Below are positions 22,941 to 30,777 of a stretch of DNA of 64,000 nucleotides, piece after piece. Under the pieces are notes generated by a model that searched no databases, was not told where the DNA came from, and saw only the letters and a list, made by a program, of their open reading frames with translations. A program made the position numbers and the translations under genes. Source of the DNA: Pseudomonadales bacterium (GTDB lineage Bacteria > Pseudomonadota > Gammaproteobacteria > Pseudomonadales > Halieaceae); the NCBI GenBank assembly GCA_024234735.1, contig JACKNV010000011.1:43321-107320 (forward strand), read 5' to 3'. Within the stretch, counting starts at the first letter, position 1; the number at the start of each line of letters is the position of its first letter.

Positions 22941-24134
22941 ATGACGAACATGGTTGCAGCACGGGTCGGCACCCCGATCGACAATCGGCAGTATAGCGGC
23001 GCGCTCGAGGTCATCCGGAGCCTGCAACCCGTGGAGCCGGCCTACCTGTTCTGCGCCGCCACCCTGGAACACCGGGCGACACGCTTTCTGCGAGGCTTCC
23101 CCGGGCGGGTGGGATACGCCGTCAAGGCCAACCCGGAACCGCGCGTGCTGGAAACCCTGGCGCGCCTGGGCCTGCGCCATTTCGATGTCGCGTCGCTGGA
23201 CGAAATCAGGCTGGTGCGAGCGCTGTGCCCGGGAGCACGCCTGCACTTCAACAACCCGGTCAAGGCCGAAGAGGCAATCCGCGAAGCCTATCACCGCCAC
23301 GGCGTGCGCTCCTTTGCACTGGACGAAGCGGCCGAGCTCGACAAGATCCGCCGTGCCACCGACGGCGCCACCGACCTTTTTTATTCCGTGCGCTTCAAGC
23401 TGGCGCACGGCCGCGCCAGCTACGACTTCGGCAGCAAGTTCGGCGCCTCGCCGGAAACCGCCGTGGAACTGCTGCGCAGCATTGCCGCCCAGGGAGCGCG
23501 CGCGGCGCTCACCTTCCACCCCGGCTCACAGTGCAAAGACCCCGGCGAGTACGCCCATTACCTGGCGGCGGCGGCGCGCATCGTCAAGGCCAGCGGGGTG
23601 GACATTGCTTTCATAAACGTCGGCGGCGGCTTTCCGGAATGTTACGAGAATGCCGCGGTGCCCGCACTCGAGGCGTACTTCGAGGCGATTGCGGCGGCCG
23701 CCGCCAGCCATTTCGAGACCCGACCCGTGCTGTTGTGCGAACCCGGCAGGGCAATGGTGGCGCCCGCCGCCTCGCTGCTGGCGCGTGTCATTCACGTGCG
23801 CGACGACGGCACCACCCTGTTCGTGAACGATGGCATCTACGGCGGCATGCTGGAACTCTCGGTGATCGACCTGCGGTTACCGGTGCGCGCCTGGCGCGAC
23901 GAGCGGGTGCTCACCGGCGATGTGGCCAGCTACCGCGTGTTCGGGCCGACCTGTGACCCCATCGACCGGCTGCCCCACGAGATCACCCTGCCCCGCGGCG
24001 TGCGGGCCGGCGATTACGTCGAGTTCGGCTTGCTGGGCGCCTATGGTTCCGCCACCTCCACCCGCTTCAATGGCTTCCAGTCCGCCGCTTATTTCAACGT
24101 GGCCGAGGGGTTTCCTACCCTGGGTGCAGGGTAG
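22941..24134 (+). CDS. PLP-dependent ornithine/lysine-type decarboxylase (fold III)
   Basis: 397-residue alanine-racemase-fold decarboxylase, likely acting on ornithine and/or lysine to make putrescine or cadaverine. The PLP lysine is Lys62 in VGYAVKANPEP; GGGFP binds the phosphate; the partner-subunit catalytic Cys is Cys338 in GPTCDPIDRLP, as in eukaryote-type ODC. It has no extra biosynthetic-ADC domain. The ATG at 22941 follows AGGTGG; a GTG at 22929 is an alternative. Substrate preference cannot be read from sequence alone. Confidence 0.87.
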   Translation: MTNMVAARVGTPIDNRQYSGALEVIRSLQPVEPAYLFCAATLEHRATRFLRGFPGRVGYAVKANPEPRVLETLARLGLRHFDVASLDEIRLVRALCPGARLHFNNPVKAEEAIREAYHRHGVRSFALDEAAELDKIRRATDGATDLFYSVRFKLAHGRASYDFGSKFGASPETAVELLRSIAAQGARAALTFHPGSQCKDPGEYAHYLAAAARIVKASGVDIAFINVGGGFPECYENAAVPALEAYFEAIAAAAASHFETRPVLLCEPGRAMVAPAASLLARVIHVRDDGTTLFVNDGIYGGMLELSVIDLRLPVRAWRDERVLTGDVASYRVFGPTCDPIDRLPHEITLPRGVRAGDYVEFGLLGAYGSATSTRFNGFQSAAYFNVAEGFPTLGAG

Positions 24135-24247
24135 GTCGCCCACCATCCCCGTATCGTTGGCCTGCGCCACCTGAATTGAGGTATGTTGTTCCCGGCATTC
24201 CCCAAAGCCACATCGTACCCAAGCGGGCTGAACCCGGAATACTCACA

Positions 24248-24880
24248 ATGATCAAAGCCCTGATACTCGCGGCATTGCCTGTGCTGCCCTGCCTGGCGGC
24301 TGCGGCTGATGTGCAGGCTGATTCGATGCGCTCCGAACCCGGCCACGCCAGCCTCGCGGCGGACCGGGCCTGCAGCGGCGACCAACTGGCATCGCCCGCA
24401 GGTTGCCAGCTCGGCTGGGGTGAACTTGGCTTCACGCTGCAGGCCAGCGCCAGTGGCTCCCTCAATCGGTTGCTGATACAGCCCGCCGGGCTGAGCGTGG
24501 ACAACAGCACCATCAACGCCGACCTGGACGGCAGCGCCTATGGCGCCGTGCTGGCAGACCTGGACGGCAACGGCTGGCCGGGGATCTACGTGTACGTGAG
24601 TTCCGCCGGCAGCGGCAGCTACGGCTCGCTGGCGGCCTATGCGGTAAACAACGGCAAATCCATTACCCCCGTATACCTGCCACCCCTGGACCAGTCACCG
24701 CAGGCGCTCGATGGCTACATGGGGCACGACCGCTTTGCGGTGGCGGGAGACTACCTGGTGCGCCGCTTCCCTGTTTATCGCCCCGGAGACAGCAACGCGG
24801 CTCCCACTGGCGGCACCCGTGAGTTGCGGTACCGCCTGGTGCCTGGCGAGGCCGGGTGGGTACTGCTGCTGTTGCCCTAG
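24248..24880 (+). CDS. Exported PliI-like (lysozyme inhibitor family) protein
   Basis: 210 residues with a signal peptide (MIKALILAALPVLPCLAAAA). The C-terminal half has LADLDGNGWPGIYVYVSSAG, SGSYGSLAAYAVNN, GYMGHDRFAVAGDYLVRRFP and PTGGTRELRYRLVPGEAGW. I recognise these as resembling the periplasmic i-type lysozyme inhibitor (PliI) family, but this is from memory and not a search. A role in protecting peptidoglycan from host or grazer lysozyme would follow. Two Cys pairs in the N-terminal part may form disulfides. Confidence 0.55.
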   Translation: MIKALILAALPVLPCLAAAADVQADSMRSEPGHASLAADRACSGDQLASPAGCQLGWGELGFTLQASASGSLNRLLIQPAGLSVDNSTINADLDGSAYGAVLADLDGNGWPGIYVYVSSAGSGSYGSLAAYAVNNGKSITPVYLPPLDQSPQALDGYMGHDRFAVAGDYLVRRFPVYRPGDSNAAPTGGTRELRYRLVPGEAGWVLLLLP

Positions 24881-24930
24881 CACAGGGCGCTCACCTGCCG
24901 GCACCGTGCCGCGACAGGACAAACACCTTC

Positions 24931-24955
24931 GGCGGCTCTCAGCCCCGTAGCCGCC
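24931..24955. terminator. Hairpin between convergent genes
   Basis: GGCGGCT (24931-24937) pairs with AGCCGCC (24949-24955) around an 11-nt loop, in the 88-bp gap between the two convergent stop codons. There is no T-run, so it may act with Rho or as an mRNA end-protector. Confidence 0.35.
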
Positions 24956-24968
24956 CCGTACCTGCCGC

Positions 24969-25403
24969 TTACAGGTTGCCCTGCGTCCAGCGCACGATGT
25001 CCGCCGCGCTCATTGCCCCCGGTTGGCGGGCAACCTCGCGGCCACCGCGAAACAGGATCAGGGTGGGAATACTGCGAATCTGGTAGCGGCCGGCCACCCC
25101 GGGCGCCGCCTCGGTATCGACCTTGGCCAGACGCACCTGCGGCTCCAGCGTCGCGGCGGCCTGCCTGAACGCCGGCGCCATCATCTTGCAGGGCCCGCAC
25201 CACTCGGCCCAGAAATCCACCAGCACCGGAATATCGTTGCGGGTGACATGTCTATCAAAAGTGCTGTCAGTGAGCGCCACCGGCTCGGCCGTGAACAGCG
25301 GTTCGTGACAGTTGCCGCAGCGCGGAACCGCCGCCAGCTTGTCGGCGGGCACGCGATTCACGGCACCGCACCGTGGGCATACCAGATGGCACGACTGAAC
25401 CAT
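24969..25403 (-). CDS. trxC: Thioredoxin 2 with N-terminal zinc ribbon
   Basis: Disulfide reductase of the TrxC type. 144 residues: zinc-binding CPRCGAVNRVPADKL and CGNCHEPLF in the first 40, then the thioredoxin fold with active site WAEWCGPCKMMAP and the cis-Pro loop SIPTLILFRGG. The additional Cys motifs separate it from TrxA. A GGAGGTTT ribosome site precedes the ATG. Likely responsive to oxidative stress in the family; no regulatory site is evident here. Confidence 0.94.
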   Translation of the reverse strand: MVQSCHLVCPRCGAVNRVPADKLAAVPRCGNCHEPLFTAEPVALTDSTFDRHVTRNDIPVLVDFWAEWCGPCKMMAPAFRQAAATLEPQVRLAKVDTEAAPGVAGRYQIRSIPTLILFRGGREVARQPGAMSAADIVRWTQGNL

Positions 25404-25654
25404 GTTGAAACCTCCTGTAACGTTACCACCCGTCCCGCAGCAGCCGTCTGCCAGCTATCGTCCTTTACAGACCCAATCGGCACGCTGCCACGAACATTGC
25501 TCGAACCCGATTATACCTGTGCCGTGAGGCGATTCATGGAAATGTATCCACTCAGCGGGATGGACGTGGCACCAATCGAGGTGACCTGCCTGACCGGCCG
25601 GAACGTGGTACGGATGCACACTATCCGGGGCTGTCAGTCGCGCCCGATCTTCAT

Positions 25655-25660
25655 TATAAT
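25655..25660 (+). promoter_or_regulatory. -10 box of the tRNA gene
   Basis: A perfect TATAAT lies 18 bp before the tRNA 5' end. The -35 position (TGTCAG, 17 bp upstream) is weak. The preceding 250 bp after trxC contain no gene that I can support. Confidence 0.45.
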
Positions 25661-25677
25661 CCGGCCTCCCCTCCGAA

Positions 25678-25754
25678 GGGCCCATAGCTCAGTTGGTTAG
25701 AGCATCCGACTCATAATCGGCAGGTCGAAGGTTCAAGTCCTTCTGGGCCCACCA
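25678..25754 (+). tRNA. tRNA with CAU anticodon, probably tRNA-Ile2 (lysidine-modified)
   Basis: 77-nt cloverleaf: acceptor GGGCCCA/TGGGCCC, D arm GCTC-AGTTGGTTA-GAGC, anticodon loop CTCATAA, T arm GAAGG-TTCAAGT-CCTTC, and encoded CCA. The outermost anticodon-stem pair is a T/C mismatch. The downstream-of-rpoD location and the GGGCCCA acceptor resemble the pseudomonad tRNA-Ile2(CAU), in which C34 is changed to lysidine. Elongator tRNA-Met has the same anticodon, so the identity is not certain. The sequence changes character immediately after it, as at island insertion sites. Confidence 0.93.
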
Positions 25755-26356
25755 TTTTTCATAAAAATCATAGAGTTATAGATAGATACACCATCCGACT
25801 ATGGGTGGGGTTTTGGGCTGGATTTGCCGACTTATAGTCGGGGGGGTGGCCATTTCCTGGAGCGGATCCAGGCCCGTGATGATCCGGAGAGTGTTACCCA
25901 TGCGCCCGGAATAGATTTGTGGCGTCTCCCATACAGCTGGCCGGCTTGGTCTGCTATCTAAGAAGAAGCGGTCATTCCCGGAAGGCAGCTGGCAGCATTT
26001 GGAATGGCCGCTTTCGCCTATAAAGCGGAATCTGTCCTAGGCTTTCCTTGATGTCCGCTGTCGACCCACTGCGGTCGGTTTGCCAGACTGTGTGTGCCGC
26101 TGCAGCTCGAGATCGACGGCTGGCTGCAGACCTCCGAACCTGCTCCATATTTCGTCACTAAAGTAATGGACTGGCGGGGCTGCCTGTGTCTCTCCTCAAG
26201 CGATAGGGTCGTATCTGTACAGACGCTGTGCGCTTTTGATTGATTGTGGAAGAATGCTGCCGGGCAGTTTCGGCGACTTGTGACGCTGGTGACTGAAACT
26301 GTGAAAGGCGGATAGCGCCGGGATTTGGCAAAAATGGCGTTTGTTGCGTCTATCCC
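25755..26356. other. Gene-free stretch at the island's left edge
   Basis: No frame here looks coding on either strand. It starts with TTTTT directly after the tRNA CCA. At 25827-25841 is CCGACTTATAGTCGG, a 6-bp-stem palindrome that copies the tRNA anticodon-stem sequence (CCGACTCATAATCGG in the tRNA) with two changes. A partial CCGACTAT is at 25795. The rest shows nothing recognisable. Confidence 0.5.
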
Positions 26357-26400
26357 TCGACATGCCTTGTTGGCACTCGTATAGTTACCACTGGTAACTA
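26357..26400 (+). promoter_or_regulatory. Promoter with overlapping TetR-type operator
   Basis: TCGACA (26357-26362), 17 bp, TATAGT (26380-26385) forms a promoter. The perfect palindrome TAGTTACC-ACT-GGTAACTA (26382-26400) overlaps its -10 box and lies 29 bp before the thioesterase ATG. A TetR-family gene is second in the operon, so it most likely represses this promoter. Confidence 0.6.
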
Positions 26401-26429
26401 AATAGGCCGATTGCGGAGGCAAGGCGCTA

Positions 26430-26915
26430 ATGGAAGCAACGAGAGAGTTCATCAGAGACTCCTTAAATGGAATGGTCCCTTTCGCCACGCACTGTGGCGT
26501 AGAAGTAACTGAGGTCACAGCTGAGGGCGGCAGAGCGGAGCTGACCCCGTCGGTCGAGATAGAAAATCACTTGGGCACCCTGCATGCAGGCGCTCTTTTT
26601 ACGCTCGGGGAAGCCGCATCCGGGGCCGCAATGTCCGGCGTCTTCGCCGATATGATTCTAGGGGTTATTCCTGTTGCTGCGGCCGCAGAGATTAGCTTCT
26701 TCAAGCCGGCCCGCGGTCGAATACGTGCACACGCGCGGGTGAATCAGAACTCGGGAGGATTGCTTGACGCGATTCGCTCCGACGGTGTGGCACGCTTCAA
26801 AGTCGATGTCACTCTCTGCGATGAAGACGACCTTGAGGTTGCTCGTCTCGTAGTAGACTGGCACGTGAGTAACAAAGGCAAGATCCCGGAAAATGCCAAG
26901 ACCGAAGGTCGTTAG
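26430..26915 (+). CDS. Hotdog-fold thioesterase, PaaI-like
   Basis: 161 residues of the hotdog superfamily: FATHCGVEVTEV, NHLGTLHAGALFTLGEAASG (active-site loop with HAG and the following acidic residue) and AAEISFFKPARGRI. Members hydrolyse acyl-CoA or aryl-CoA thioesters; the substrate is unknown. GGAGG precedes the ATG by about 10 nt. It overlaps the TetR regulator gene by 23 bp and is probably controlled by it through the operator at 26382-26400. Confidence 0.8.
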   Translation: MEATREFIRDSLNGMVPFATHCGVEVTEVTAEGGRAELTPSVEIENHLGTLHAGALFTLGEAASGAAMSGVFADMILGVIPVAAAAEISFFKPARGRIRAHARVNQNSGGLLDAIRSDGVARFKVDVTLCDEDDLEVARLVVDWHVSNKGKIPENAKTEGR

Positions 26916-27465
26916 CGCAAGCAGCCTGAAGTCGATGGCGGTGGTTGCCGCGCAAGAGTTGCTCGAGGACAAAGCAGAATTGCCCTCGATCCGTCAGATA
27001 TCGAAGCGACTCGGCGTATCCCATGTTGCCCTCTACCGCCACTTTGACAGCCTTTCGTCCTTGCTCGGGGAGGTGGCGGAGCTGGAGCTTGAAGGACTAA
27101 TCCGTCAACTAGCCCGCAAGAAGTCGTTGTCAGGGCTCATTACAGGCTACCTCACGTACGCGACTGACCAGCCAGCAAAGTACGATCTCATAATGAGTCA
27201 TTCTAACGATACGATCATGTCCTGGGAGAAAATCGGTTCGCTTTTAACCATGCTAAGTTCGACGTGCGCGCGGATGGGTTTAACGAAGGCGTCCGACATT
27301 CAGCTGCTGTGGATGACACTTCACGGTGCCGTGCATCTGTATCGCCAGCGCATGATCCCTGCTCGGAGCGTCAGTCAGCTCGCGAGCTGGGTTCAGCGGG
27401 CCGTGCTTGGCATGCGGGGCGTTGATAGCGATGCCCACGATTCGTCGCAGAGGAAGTGTCGGTAG
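26893..27465 (+). CDS. TetR/AcrR family transcriptional regulator
   Basis: 190 residues. The N-terminal helix-turn-helix is IRQISKRLGVSHVALYRHFDS, ending in the family YRHF motif; the C-terminal ligand domain is unclassified. The gene starts inside the thioesterase gene, forming a two-gene operon whose promoter carries a 19-bp palindrome. Autorepression relieved by an acyl or aromatic compound is a reasonable inference given the thioesterase partner, but the ligand is unknown. Confidence 0.82.
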   Translation: MPRPKVVSASSLKSMAVVAAQELLEDKAELPSIRQISKRLGVSHVALYRHFDSLSSLLGEVAELELEGLIRQLARKKSLSGLITGYLTYATDQPAKYDLIMSHSNDTIMSWEKIGSLLTMLSSTCARMGLTKASDIQLLWMTLHGAVHLYRQRMIPARSVSQLASWVQRAVLGMRGVDSDAHDSSQRKCR

Positions 27466-28262
27466 ATCGGATTACTTCCCGATCCGGTAGGCGACCGCCG
27501 CTGTGACGAAACGCGACAAGGTTGAACGCTTGTGTCGCTACGTGAGCTGGCCGTTGGAGGCTTAGCTACGTCGAGTTTCTTGAGATTCTATTTGAAGTTA
27601 ATTGCGACTCTAGGCCGCTCCTGGCCGAAAGCGGCCACTCGCAGTTGGCCAAGAAACCGGCAGCTTCGAGGTGGAAGCGGCCCTCGCAGGCATTGCATGA
27701 CCTACGACAGCTACTCCCTGGAAAGCAGACCCTCCTCGTCACTACCAGATAACCCTCGCCAAAATACACCCGTCGCACTCGACGCAACCGTCGCCAGAAC
27801 ACCACCCACGAGGCCTTGCGGGGTATCGATTGGCTTCAAGTGCGTCAGGTTCGTCGGGTTGAACTAGGGTTTCTCCCCCCGGGGTCATCCCCCTTTCAGC
27901 TTGCAGTGCTCAGATAGGTTGCCCGAGAATTCCGAAGGGATTTCTTAAAGGGCCACCAGGATTACGTCGCAGCTGTGCCGAGATGCGTCCTACGGGCTCT
28001 AGGGTGGCAATATGTGGAGTACTATACACCGGGGAATTACCCTAGCCATGGGTGGCTATCTTTGCCGCATAGAGGCAATGAGGAATCATCTGGCAGAATC
28101 AATATCGACGAACCAGCTCTCTCGTAAGTGATCGGTCACGTGGTAGAATGCCCTCAGGTAAAAGGACAAATCACAGATATCGGATTAACGATTTCCGAGA
28201 CCACTCTGTTGACCAAATTGATCAGCTTTAATTTATTTCGCGCTTGAACTAGAAATCAGCAG
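27466..28262. other. Gene-free stretch with hairpin and island repeat
   Basis: No convincing gene; the 111-codon frame from 27532 has no protein-like features. Contains a hairpin GGCCGCT...AGCGGCC near 27611-27633, the direct-repeat copy 27842-27859 and a C-run/G-run/C-run segment at 27875-27896, followed by the shared GCCCGAGAATT...CTTAAAGGGCC stretch (27921-27954). The last 300 bp are AT-rich and probably hold the promoter of the DUF4062 gene. Confidence 0.5.
27842..27954. repeat. Island noncoding repeat, copy 1
   Basis: GCGTCAGGTTCGTCGGGT (27842-27859), then CCCCCC-GGGG-TCAT-CCCCC-TTT (27875-27894), TGCTCAGATAGGTTGCC and GCCCGAGAATT...TTAAAGGGCC. The same order occurs at 29838-29935, on the other side of the DUF4062 gene. 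Confidence 0.6.
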
Positions 28263-29447
28263 ATGACCGAAAGAAAAAAACATCGGATATTTCTTAGCTC
28301 TACCGGAAGGGATCTGTCTGTCTATAGAGAGCAGGTCTACAAAGCGATCCAGAAATTGCAAGGGGTGTCGTGTGTACGCATGGAAGATTTCGGAGCTTCC
28401 TCGGAATCCCCCTTGGCAAAATGTATTCAGGAAATGAGCGCTTGCGATATCTTCGTGGGTATTATTGGGACGTTTTATGGAAGCGCGCCACCAGATTCAA
28501 CGAAATCTTTCACCGAACATGAATATGACACGGCAAGTGAACGTGACATTCCCAAGCTAATGTTCGTTACGCCAGAGGATTTCTCAGTTCCAGCTACTTT
28601 GAGGGAAGATGATGCCTCTTGGGAAAAACAGCAGACTTTCAGAAAAAGGGTGCGAAAGGATCATGTTGTAGACGCAGCAGAAACTCCAGACAAACTGGCA
28701 ACTAATGTAGTGACTGCCATACATAATCATATATCAAAGCCAGAATACACACTTTTTGCTCCAGAGGATACTTATGTTATCGTCATCGAAAGCGATAGCG
28801 AATTAGAAATTGGCGTAAAAAAAATCGTTCACAATTCGAGACCAATTATTGACCCGTTCGGCGAACCGAGAATCATCAGGACAATCTCCGTTATCAGCGC
28901 TAGCACTGAAAATATTTACCGCTACGATTTTTCAAAAGGACAGATTCCATACGGCGTTCAATTCATGCGTGGATCTGCTGCCTCCTATTCCACCAAAGAC
29001 CACCCCTCTGAAAAAATCGCAAAATCGAATGAACCCAGGTTTGTTAAGACCAATGCTCTTACTTATGGTCTATTAATGGAACCTGCCTCGACCAATATTG
29101 CAAGTTACAGCAATTTCATGGGCACACAACACGTGTCGCTTAACGAAGGAATCTACACACTATGGTTTGAAGGTGATGATCCTATTGAAGCACGGGGTTT
29201 GATAAATGCGGACATTCAACCAGCGACCAGCTTTTCTTTCCATGTGTTACCTGATACAAAAAAGAGTTTGGTTTTAAAATCACTAAGTGGGGTCCAGAAT
29301 CTCCAAATTGAGATGGGGAATAGAATAACAAGTCGGATACCGTCATACGGTTGCGCAGTCACCCGCGCCAGCGACGGGATCACGATAAACATTCCCCCTG
29401 ATGGGAACCTTAAAACTGTGGATGTATTGATGAGATCTAAACAGTAG
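28263..29447 (+). CDS. DUF4062 protein with phage-virion-like C-terminal region
   Basis: 394 residues. The N-terminal about 165 match DUF4062: HRIFLSSTGRDLSVYREQVYK, SPLAKCIQEMSACDIFVGII and SFTEHEYDTASERDIPKLMFV. This domain occurs at the front of many STAND/NLR-like and effector proteins. Residues about 231-290 (GVQFMRGSAASYST, NEPRF, YGLLMEPASTNIASYSN) match the pattern FxRxSxAxY...NEPRF...GLLIExxxTNLxxYS common in phage tail and structural proteins; the remainder is beta-rich. I know of no named family with this fusion. AT-rich, monocistronic, bracketed by direct repeats. Function unknown; defence is one possibility. Confidence 0.65.
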   Translation: MTERKKHRIFLSSTGRDLSVYREQVYKAIQKLQGVSCVRMEDFGASSESPLAKCIQEMSACDIFVGIIGTFYGSAPPDSTKSFTEHEYDTASERDIPKLMFVTPEDFSVPATLREDDASWEKQQTFRKRVRKDHVVDAAETPDKLATNVVTAIHNHISKPEYTLFAPEDTYVIVIESDSELEIGVKKIVHNSRPIIDPFGEPRIIRTISVISASTENIYRYDFSKGQIPYGVQFMRGSAASYSTKDHPSEKIAKSNEPRFVKTNALTYGLLMEPASTNIASYSNFMGTQHVSLNEGIYTLWFEGDDPIEARGLINADIQPATSFSFHVLPDTKKSLVLKSLSGVQNLQIEMGNRITSRIPSYGCAVTRASDGITINIPPDGNLKTVDVLMRSKQ

Positions 29448-30004
29448 CGGCCTCACCGGGTGTCGTGGACGACCGTTTTAACAGTTTGCGGCCAGCCAGC
29501 TCGGAACCCGTTCAATAACTTACCACCAAAACCCCTTGCCCATCTTCGGCTTGCCTCCATTGCGCACAGCAACAACTTATGCATGGCGAATTAGTAAAAC
29601 AGGCAGCCAGCGGCTACTGAAACAGGCAATGGCAATATTTCTCCCGGCGGCACTTGTCCATATCTATGCACGTAGCGCCATTTTTGCCATCGTGAGTGTC
29701 ACCCTGATGTGTCTACGCGTCGCACGCTGCTATTGTTGCCGCCTCATTCACGACCAGGAAGTACTACCAATCAACCCGACGCTATCGACGCACCCGACGC
29801 CTTTGTATGCAGCCCAAGGCCTTGAGGGCATGAACTGGCGTCAGGTTCGTCGGGTGTAGCTTTGGTTTCTTCCGGGGTGGGTCCTGCCCCCTTTTCGCCC
29901 AGTTCTGCTCAGATGGGTGCCTGAGAAGTGGTTCCATATCACCCGCGCTTGGCTCGTTACAAGTTTACTTAGTTGTTTGAAATGCCATATTGCTGTACCC
30001 CACA
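29448..30004. other. Gene-free stretch with island repeat copy 2
   Basis: The 107-codon frame from 29536 has no family resemblance or clear start signal and overlaps the repeat. Contains CACCCGACG (29796-29805 region) complementary to CGTCGGGTG at the end of the repeat core, so this copy can fold on itself. No other feature is seen. Confidence 0.45.
29838..29935. repeat. Island noncoding repeat, copy 2
   Basis: GCGTCAGGTTCGTCGGGT (29838-29855) is identical to copy 1. It is followed by CCGGGGTGGGTCCTGCCCCCTTTT (split as CC-GGGG-TGGGTCCTG-CCCCC-TTTT) and CTGCTCAGATGGGTGCCTGAG, matching the downstream part of copy 1. Both copies have the same orientation, about 2.0 kb apart. Confidence 0.6.
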
Positions 30005-30430
30005 TTACTCTGACTCATCCAAATCTGACATTTCCTCCTCTTGATACCGCTCATAAGCCAGCTCCGCGGCCCTCAGTAGGGATTTAAGCATTTCTTCTAA
30101 AAGTTCTGGCACTACTTCATCCATATTTGACATTAATGCGGAGTAGTCAGGAGGATTTACCGAGAGAGCCTGACGGGTGTATCTATCTTCAACATGGCCA
30201 CTTGATGTCTGCCACCACAGCCAATTAACCAATAATGGCGGTAATGATTCGATGTGTTGAGTCAAGATGTCAGTCGCGCATTCAATAATTCGTCCATCCC
30301 CCTCGCATACATCCCAGCCAAGATCGATAAAGAAATTGGGGTGATCGTCGTAAACAACGGGTTCCATGTCCTGGAGCGTTTCGACGAGCGGAACAAGCAC
30401 AGAATCGAAGTACCTATTTAGATCGCTCAT
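30005..30430 (-). CDS. Acidic hypothetical protein
   Basis: 141 residues, rich in Asp/Glu, ending EEEMSDLDESE, with WDVCEGDGRIIECATDIL and LVNWLWWQTSSGHVEDR. I recognise no family. Protein-like composition and clean ends support a real gene. It is downstream of, and on the same strand as, the hsdRMS operon and the RM debris; a link with either is not shown. The overall acidity and small size would fit an antirestriction or immunity protein, but nothing specific supports this. Confidence 0.55.
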   Translation of the reverse strand: MSDLNRYFDSVLVPLVETLQDMEPVVYDDHPNFFIDLGWDVCEGDGRIIECATDILTQHIESLPPLLVNWLWWQTSSGHVEDRYTRQALSVNPPDYSALMSNMDEVVPELLEEMLKSLLRAAELAYERYQEEEMSDLDESE

Positions 30431-30501
30431 ATCAAAACATCTCAGCCTTCGGAAAATTCGAATTTGTCTTTGTTGAACTCACGCCTCTCAACATACGACT
30501 T

Positions 30502-30740
30502 CTACGCCATCCAAGCTTCACACAACGCCTCGGCCTGCTGCAGTACCAGAGCAATAGCCGCGTCCTGTTTGTCCGGCGGATATTTGTACTTCCGCAGTAT
30601 CCGCTTCACCATCAAACGCAGCTTTACTCACACACTGTCCTGCTCCATTCCAGAATCCGCTCCAGCAACACACTGGCAGGTTCGTCGTACGGATCCTATG
30701 GCACGAGTTCGCCTTTGGGGAGTTTTGTGGTATCGAATAG
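30502..30740 (-). pseudogene. Debris of a second type I RM locus (HsdS-like and HsdR-like fragments)
   Basis: Minus-strand translation gives two out-of-frame fragments. Around 30640-30715 is PKGELVP-stop-DPYDEPASVLLERIL, the linker motif also seen twice in the intact HsdS next door. At 30502-30624 is [20 protein letters not shown] followed by [22 protein letters not shown], the C-terminal end typical of type I restriction subunits but of a different subfamily from the intact hsdR here. The stop codon and frame break show decay. Confidence 0.65.
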
Positions 30741-30777
30741 TTACGCTCAAGATGTACGACTAATCCAACTTCCATTA

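Noticed and set aside
26018..26518. 166-codon minus-strand frame before the thioesterase gene
   Set aside because: Covers the promoter/operator and the thioesterase start, with no protein family and Ser/Thr-rich filler composition.
27532..27867. 111-codon plus frame
   Set aside because: Runs through the noncoding repeat, lacks a ribosome site and has no family resemblance.
29536..29859. 107-codon plus frame with a hydrophobic patch
   Set aside because: Ends inside the repeat core; no ribosome site. Could be a decayed gene but nothing supports an identity.
27842..29935. Integron attC sites around the DUF4062 gene
   Set aside because: The repeats have a partial inverted part, but no RYYYAAC/GTTRRRY core pair and no integron integrase in the window.
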